From Basidiobolus meristosporus CBS 931.73 (taxonomy: Eukaryota; Basidiobolomycota; Basidiobolomycetes; Basidiobolales; Basidiobolaceae), in the NCBI GenBank assembly GCA_002104905.1, contig MCFE01000452.1, positions 1 to 64,000 on the forward strand: 64,000 nucleotides of DNA. Reading direction: 5' to 3'. Every line of letters starts with the position of its first letter. The stretch's first letter is position 1. The notes under the pieces are model-generated. The model saw only the letters and a list, made by a program, of their open reading frames with translations, was not told where the DNA came from and did no database searches. A program made the position numbers and the translations under genes. Positions 58,994 through 64,000 of this stretch are shown one piece after another.

Positions 58994-59284
58994 TCAGCAG
59001 TAGACATCGTTAGGGTTTCTCTTCAACCTGTCCAACAGTCTTCGTAGTCTTCTCCAGTCTTTGTCCACAATGTAGGCGGGAGCATCCGCTGGGCATTGCA
59101 GTTGTGTCTCGCATATAAAGATCACTTGTCCACGATTACAGAATGCAAGAATCCCATGTTGTCTGAAGATGATTCCTGGATAGTTTCTCGGTGTAAACGG
59201 ATGACGGCGTGAGGAATTCTCCTGCGCCCCCACGACAAAGAGCATGGCGATACAAGCAAGTAGTAATGTCAAGATATACTTCAT
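58994..59284 (-). CDS. Small secreted cysteine protein A
   Basis: 96 residues from ATG 59284 to TGA 58994. The frame is open upstream to 59383, but the internal MKYILTLLLACIAMLFVVGA is a typical signal peptide start and matches the next gene (MKYILTFIAACAAI), so it is chosen. Cleavage is likely near VGAQ. The mature part has PFTPRNYPGIIFRQHG, four cysteines (AFC, ICET, LQC and the last residue) and a basic helix RRLRRLLDRLKRNP. No intron is needed. Upstream, TTAAATA and ACCATAAAA lie 45-65 bases before the ATG. Likely an exported protein of about 8.5 kDa with two disulphides; an effector or antimicrobial role is inference. I do not recognise the family. Confidence 0.85.
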   Translation of the reverse strand: MKYILTLLLACIAMLFVVGAQENSSRRHPFTPRNYPGIIFRQHGILAFCNRGQVIFICETQLQCPADAPAYIVDKDWRRLRRLLDRLKRNPNDVYC

Positions 59285-59349
59285 TTCAGAATAGAAATTG
59301 ATGGTTTTTGGAGCTCTTCTCAACGCGAGAGTATTTAAGGTTTTATGGT
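59285..59349 (-). promoter_or_regulatory. Core promoter of secreted protein A
   Basis: On the minus strand: TTCACCATAAAACC then TTAAATACTC, 45-65 bases before the ATG. The ACCATAAAA block recurs upstream of gene B (61082-61090) and, as ACCATGA, upstream of gene C (63024-63032). It may be a shared regulatory box or just descent from one duplicated promoter. Confidence 0.45.
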
Positions 59350-60727
59350 GAATCAGCTCCAGCGAATTGAGTATCCCAGCCACCGAGGAAATGAAACATG
59401 GCGTTCGTCTAACTCATTCACAAAAGGACGCCATGGGTCTTCTATCAAATCAGAAATGGTAGGGTGTGGTGTTCAAAAACCTTTGCAAGTTTAGACAGGT
59501 GGCGCACAGTAGAAGCATTAGCAGTCCACCACTGGCCCAAAATAATCGCTTATTTTCGTTGTAAAGAAGACAACCGGGATCTCCTGATCCTTCAATATTA
59601 TATTTAATAATCAGACAGTCGATTTTTGTCGAATAAGCGGCTTACCGTACTCTGATTGGACCCTTAAGAAAGAAGGCTTGCAAAATGCTAGGTCACCCAT
59701 GCACCAGCACTGAGCATGAACGAATGTGTAGATTGTGGCATCTTCTTGACTGTAGAAAAGAGGTTTAAAACAGGCCTGTAGACGAAGTCCTACCTATTTT
59801 GAACCTAAAATCCATTCCTAACTAGGTTACAATGGGAAGTTGCTGTGAGGTGGAATGAACCATGAGAGATATAAGCTTAAGTCGCGTTTCACTGAATCAT
59901 CCATGTATGATTCGCGCTGGAAGTTACCACCATCAATATACTTAACAAATGTATCAGATTCTAGTTATCGAGCCTCTTCAGGGGCGACAATTTGTAACCA
60001 TTTTGATAGAATATTTCCGGTCAAGTCATAGTATCCACAAATTTCGTTGTCTTACCTGGCTGCGCCGATATGAGCACATCGTCGATCACCGTTAGCAATG
60101 TCATCAATATGATTAGTTCAAGGCGTATTCGACTGCACTGAGCCTGGTAGGGTGAACTCCGTTCAAGTACGTGATTCTATGTTGCGCCATATATATGTAT
60201 GCTATTGGGGTTGATTTGGAATCATGATCTGTCAACAGCTGGTGTGGCCATGAGCGATGGCCACTAATTAGAGGTGCACACTTTGTTACTATAGAGCGCA
60301 TCATTTTTTACATCAGGATCAAACCGTGACTTACCCGTAGCAGAGAACTTTTGGTTTGTTGTGAAAGCACTGAAATAACCCGTCCTACCAAGCAGGAAAT
60401 ATTTGTAGGTACTGACAGGATTTTTGGTTATTTAGAAGTTTGACTGATAAGCCGCGTAAGCGAATGCACGGTCACGGAAAACAGCCACGTATTTGGAGCG
60501 AAAAAACCATTGAGGCCCGATACTGAATCCATTGATGGTATGACCTTAATGAATCTCTATTGGATTCAATAGGTTTATGGTGGTGAACTCCTACTTTATT
60601 TCTGTTGTGTTAAACATCATCCTTCAAATATGTTTCTTACATATTGGTATAACATAATAATATTGCTAAACACTCTGGTTAACCCTTCGTTTCCGCCATT
60701 CTCGCCTAACTTCTTATATCGGTCCAC
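59350..60727. other. Intergenic 1.4 kb between secreted-protein genes
   Basis: CpG-containing sequence without transposon similarity. A 63-codon frame (60113-60304, minus) has no signal peptide or family resemblance and is not called. TTTATT at about 60596 and the segment 60620-60727 belong to the 3' flank of gene B, which resembles 63820-63917. Confidence 0.5.
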
Positions 60728-61039
60728 TCAGCGTCTACATTTCCCCAGCTGCGGATTCTTCTTTATTTCGGCAAGTAGCTCCTCGATCTTGCTCCTGTCA
60801 TTCTCAAGGGTATAGCACCCTGCATCAGCTAGGCATTGGGCCGATGTCTCAACCAGGAAGATGATGTACCCGTTGTAACAGAGGGCATTTTTCCCGACCT
60901 CGTTGAAGATGATTCCCGGGTAGTTTTGCGGAGTAAACGGATTGCTGGAAGAGTCAGGGCACTTTGTAGAGTATGACTTAGCCTCTCCTACTGTAACTAT
61001 AGCAGCACAAGCAGCGATAAACGTCAGGATATACTTCAT
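60728..61039 (-). CDS. Small secreted cysteine protein B
   Basis: 103 residues, ATG 61039 to TGA 60728. Signal peptide MKYILTFIAACAAIVTVGEA, then PFTPQNYPGIIFNEVG, cysteines KC, ALC, AQC, AGC and GKC, and a C-terminal helix DRSKIEELLAEIKKNP. It differs from A and C in the cysteine pattern: the ICET cysteine is Val (VET), while two extra cysteines appear, one before PFTP and one after ADA, so disulphide pairing must differ. Less basic helix than A and C. Promoter box ACCATAAAA at 61082-61090. Confidence 0.9.
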   Translation of the reverse strand: MKYILTFIAACAAIVTVGEAKSYSTKCPDSSSNPFTPQNYPGIIFNEVGKNALCYNGYIIFLVETSAQCLADAGCYTLENDRSKIEELLAEIKKNPQLGKCRR

Positions 61040-61589
61040 TTTACAAAGTAATAGGACAGCGCTCTGCTCCTTTTATCGAACTTTTATGGTTTCCCCTTAT
61101 TATAGAGATTATTTACTACGACATAGCATCAAGTGGCTTCTCATTGAAAGTTGTAATGCACACCTCCCTGATACGAACCCCCGACTATTCGAGCGGTGAA
61201 TAAATTTCCCATGGCACTTTTCTCTCACCATTTATGCGGCATGTGCCCTTTTCCTGTCACTACGGGGATACCCCACCATGTACAATCTGTTTTGGCACTA
61301 TATACAACAGGTTTATTTAAGCCAACTCCTTCGACCTTATGGCTAGATTAATATATTAATAGATTCATATTATCCAGCCTATTCAATGTGCATGTCACAT
61401 TTCCGTAGTTTCTCTTGTTTCAACAACCATATATAGATCAGCGGTGCTGCATTATTATTATTATAAACCGGACACAACGGAGAAATATTTGAATCGTTCA
61501 ATTACAACTACTCTTTGTTTATTTTGATTAATATTTGGCCATTGTTTATTGAGATGATCTTTGTACAATTACCATATTTAGTCGAATTG
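61040..61589. other. Intergenic, no supported gene
   Basis: Holds the promoter of gene B and otherwise nothing recognisable. The frame 60942-61199 is antisense to gene B and rejected. Confidence 0.5.
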
Positions 61590-61850
61590 CACCGAAACTT
61601 TATTTCTTGCGCCAATAAGGTTCTACCTTTAAAGATCACCCTTGGGTTTTCTCTCTGCACCACACCTGTTTGGAGTTTCACTTTAAACACATACCCACCA
61701 AGTCTTGCATATTTAGATGAACTCTCACAATTGCAGAACACATTGAAGCCATTCATCCAAAAGATAATTACCGGGTAGACTCTGGAGTGGGCGGATTACC
61801 TTCTGGATGATTAGCTCTCACGCTTTGACCAATGGACATCCCGGAAACCA
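61590..61850 (-). pseudogene. Decayed secreted-protein paralogue
   Basis: Closest to gene C. Readable in pieces on the minus strand: NPPTP (about 61785-61797), then after a one-base deletion YPVIIFWMNGFNVFC. Beyond FC only scattered matches remain, then sequence matching the end and 3' flank of gene C (CAGGTGTGGTGCAGAGA, GCAAGAAATAAAGTTTC). About 100 bases of the coding part are missing. Weak similarity in the signal-peptide region reaches about 61850. A non-functional member of the cluster. Confidence 0.75.
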
Positions 61851-62650
61851 ACCTAGGGGCTAAATCGACGCCACCTAAAGCGATATGCTCTTACTTATCC
61901 TTGTACATTGAATATCAGAATGTATGCGAGTTAGTTGACAAAATTGGGGATCCTACAATGTCGCGCTTGATTTTCCATGGAATCTGAAGTACACCATTAC
62001 TACCCACGCTGTACCCCAAGCATACGCAAAACTTCAATTGCGGTCGTAAAGATGGGGCTGGCTTCTTCACGATAAAAATCTCCGGTCTAAAAATCCTTCA
62101 CATCCACTGAATGAACTATTTCGAAACACCTAGTCTATATATTCAGATGTATTTTGACTATTATGTGGAAGATTCCATGCTTTCGAAAGCACTAACCTCC
62201 GACAACGTGAGCATTCCTTTGCTGGGGCGAAGGAATGGATTTGATGGTTGATCACTGATCTCCAATGCTGTATATACTAGATTCTTAGAACCCCAAGGAA
62301 TTAAAACGGCGTTAGCCTTATAGATAATTAACTTTCACATTATAAGGAGAATTGGTAATTGATGGTCCCCTAGGTGGAAACCCAAAATAAGGCAGGAACC
62401 TACACCGCATAACTCGGTACTATTAGGTAATAGCACATTATCAGTAATCACAACGTTGGTTTCCCCCTTCCAGATTATCATAATTAGCTGGCAAACATAT
62501 CTTCGAGGACCAACTTCAATACACCGTTACATACTTCAGTGAGGTAAATACATGATCATTACTCAGTTTCCATCTTTGGTTGAACTTCGTCAGAACTTTA
62601 TTTCAGGAGGCAATAATATTTCTCCTACATAGGTCACTCGCGCATTTCCT
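61851..62650. other. Intergenic 0.8 kb, no supported gene
   Basis: No repeat or family similarity, except that 62580-62650 is the 3' flank of gene C with TTTATT (minus AATAAA) at 62599, shared with the decayed paralogue. Confidence 0.5.
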
Positions 62651-62950
62651 CTACTTTCTGCACCACACCTGCTTGGGGTGTCGCTTCAACCTGGCCAACG
62701 CCCGTTCAAGATCCTTCCTGTTGAAGTCCAGAGTGTAGCTTGGGGCATCCGCGAGACACCTCAATGAAGTCTCGCATATGTAGGTGAGCACACCTCGATC
62801 GCAGAATACGTTGAAGCCATCCTTCCTGAAGATAATCCCTGGGTAGTTCTTTGGGGTGAATGGATTTCTGCGTGGAGAATCCGCTTTCGCCCCTTGGCCA
62901 AGGCACAGTACGGATATAAAGATAAGCGCTAGAGCGGAGATGTTCCTCAT
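62651..62950 (-). CDS. Small secreted cysteine protein C
   Basis: 99 residues, ATG 62950 to TAG 62651. Signal peptide MRNISALALIFISVLCLGQG with likely cleavage near AKA-DSP. Mature part PRRNPFTPKNYPGIIFRKDG, four cysteines (VFC, ICET, LRC, VWC) aligned with those of A, ADAPSY block, basic helix RKDLERALARLKRHP, and a C-terminal CRK. The overlapping frame 62706-63080 is a shadow. Upstream, ACATAAATATAG is a TATA-like site about 50-60 bases before the ATG. Poly(A)-like AATAAA about 50 bases after the stop. Confidence 0.9.
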   Translation of the reverse strand: MRNISALALIFISVLCLGQGAKADSPRRNPFTPKNYPGIIFRKDGFNVFCDRGVLTYICETSLRCLADAPSYTLDFNRKDLERALARLKRHPKQVWCRK

Positions 62951-63917
62951 ACTGGAAGGTGGAATGTTTGTCGAATGCTCGAAAGGCTGACCTTCTTTCT
63001 ATATTTATGTGATTCTCAATAGCCTCATGGTGATGTGTTGGCTGATCTATTTGCTGGTCAAGCATACATCGCCAAGGCAAATGAGAAGGGATTCGAGAGC
63101 TGAACTGGAAGGGTATAGCCTACAATTTAACGCCATCGTGAAGCGCTTAGTAATACCCGCTGAAAGACCTAGTCGTTAGTCATGCGCAGTTTAAGTTTTG
63201 GTGGATCCAATCAAAGAGCCTTTTAAGTGTGCCATCATCAGTGGGTGTAACTCAAACCCGATAATCATTTAAAACGGCGCACTAAGTCACATATTCTGAC
63301 CAATATAGTACACCTACTCCTACAGACCAACAGTTTCAAACCATTTCGCTTGCCATGTACTCATGTGGCGCCTGGGTTCCAATTAGGTAGCAAAGGTGTA
63401 CGCCTCCTTGGAAATTCAAGACCCATCATATGATGGGAAATCGAGGATCAGTAGAAATAGTGTATAGTTGTTGGCAATATCTCCACAAGTATTGCTACTC
63501 TTCGGGTCCAATGGAATAGATCCTACGAGTGGGAAATCGAAATTCTCGCTGCTTTGTCATTATTTTGCTTTATCTACCTCGGTTAGCCAATAGGTACTCA
63601 ACTGGGAGAACTTTCTGGCATCTGAACAAGCAGATGGGTTGTAAGGTCAGTCATGGACCCCTACCACTGTACGTATCATACTCCGGTGCGCACTATTCTA
63701 GAAAGCAGAAATGCCATTGGTCTATTCAGCATCTGTAGGTACGATCTATAGCCGATTTTATGAAATGTTGGAAATCCATCGAATGTGTTCTGTGGCTTTA
63801 TTTTTGACATTGTGAACAGCATTCGCAGGTATTGATTGCACATTGGTATTGTATAATAGTATTGCTACATGATCCTGTCAATCATTCATCTTCACCATTC
63901 TCATCTGCCTTGCTATA
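62951..63917. other. Intergenic, no supported gene
   Basis: CpG-containing. The frame 63529-63738 (69 codons) has no signal peptide or family motif and is not called. 63820-63917 resembles the 3' flank of gene B (60620-60727). Confidence 0.5.
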
Positions 63918-64000
63918 TCAGTCCACTGAGTGTCTACATTTTCCCAGCTGCGGATTCTTCTTTATTTCGGCAAGTAGCTCCTCGATCTTGCTCCTGTCAT
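63918..64000 (-). CDS. Secreted cysteine protein D, 3' end only
   Basis: Cut by the window end. The visible codons give DRSKIEELLAEIKKNPQLGK, then CRHSVD and stop TGA (63918-63920). The 56 bases 63945-64000 are identical to gene B, but the stop position differs: a changed stop codon extends the product by four residues. Its start and N-terminus lie outside the window. Confidence 0.85.
   Translation of the reverse strand, partial: DRSKIEELLAEIKKNPQLGKCRHSVD

Noticed and set aside
59284-59383. Longer start for secreted protein A at 59383
   Set aside because: It would add 33 residues before a perfect signal peptide and would place the start upstream of the TATA-like and ACCATAAAA sites; neighbours B and C start directly at the signal peptide.
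60113-60304. Short frame between genes A and B
   Set aside because: No signal peptide, no family similarity, and a length expected by chance.
60942-61199. 85-residue plus-strand frame
   Set aside because: Antisense to gene B and its promoter; no features.
62706-63080. 124-residue minus-strand frame overlapping secreted protein C
   Set aside because: Other frame of the same strand; gene C has the signal peptide and family motifs, this frame has neither.
63529-63738. 69-residue plus-strand frame near the right end
   Set aside because: No recognisable domain or conserved context; on the opposite strand to the gene cluster.

Overview
The window looks like a repeat-rich nuclear region of a eukaryote, most likely a filamentous fungus. 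Supporting this: eukaryotic tRNAs with A34 anticodons (Ser-AGA, Ile-AAT), Ty1/copia and Ty3/gypsy elements, DNA transposons whose transposase reads like the fungal Plavaka (tnp2/CACTA) group, and a run of short, apparently intronless genes for small secreted cysteine proteins. I cannot name the species. No housekeeping gene is present.

Layout. From 1 to about 58.9 kb almost everything is nested transposable elements, strikingly poor in CpG. Working names used below: Plv-0 and Plv-A to Plv-I are copies of one DNA transposon; CopA and CopB are two copia families; GypA is a gypsy family; LTR-C and LTR-D are long non-coding LTR-like repeats. A Plv unit carries two divergent genes: a tnp2-type transposase, and a gene of unknown function (ORF2) with internal repeats of about 68 residues. 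The genes share a 0.2 kb central promoter region and are flanked by ends resembling CCCTATGAAAAAT. Plv-A sits inside Plv-0, Plv-B (holding a CopA element) inside Plv-D, and Plv-C (holding LTR-C) inside Plv-E, where a 3-bp AGT duplication is visible. A 1.5 kb island at 18.1-19.6 kb carries five tRNA-like genes, several with suspicious anticodon changes. From 32 to 41 kb lie worn fragments of Plv, CopB and GypA. From 41.4 to 57.7 kb is a clear nest: a young CopB-1 (target duplication GAACA) inside an older CopB-2, followed by a CopB fragment split by a nearly intact GypA.

From about 58.9 kb to the end, base composition changes (CpG becomes common) and the transposons stop. Here lies a tandem family of small secreted proteins, all on the minus strand: three complete genes (58994-59284, 60728-61039, 62651-62950), one decayed copy (about 61590-61850) and one cut by the window end (63918-64000). 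They share a signal peptide, a PFTPxNYPGIIF block, conserved cysteines and a basic C-terminal helix. This is the likely functional part of the window; effector or antimicrobial roles are plausible but not shown by sequence.

None of the transposon coding regions is fully intact. In GypA all four stop codons can be explained by C-to-T changes at CpA or CpG. Together with the CpG depletion this suggests a methylation/deamination or RIP-like process acting on the repeat block but not on the secreted-protein cluster.
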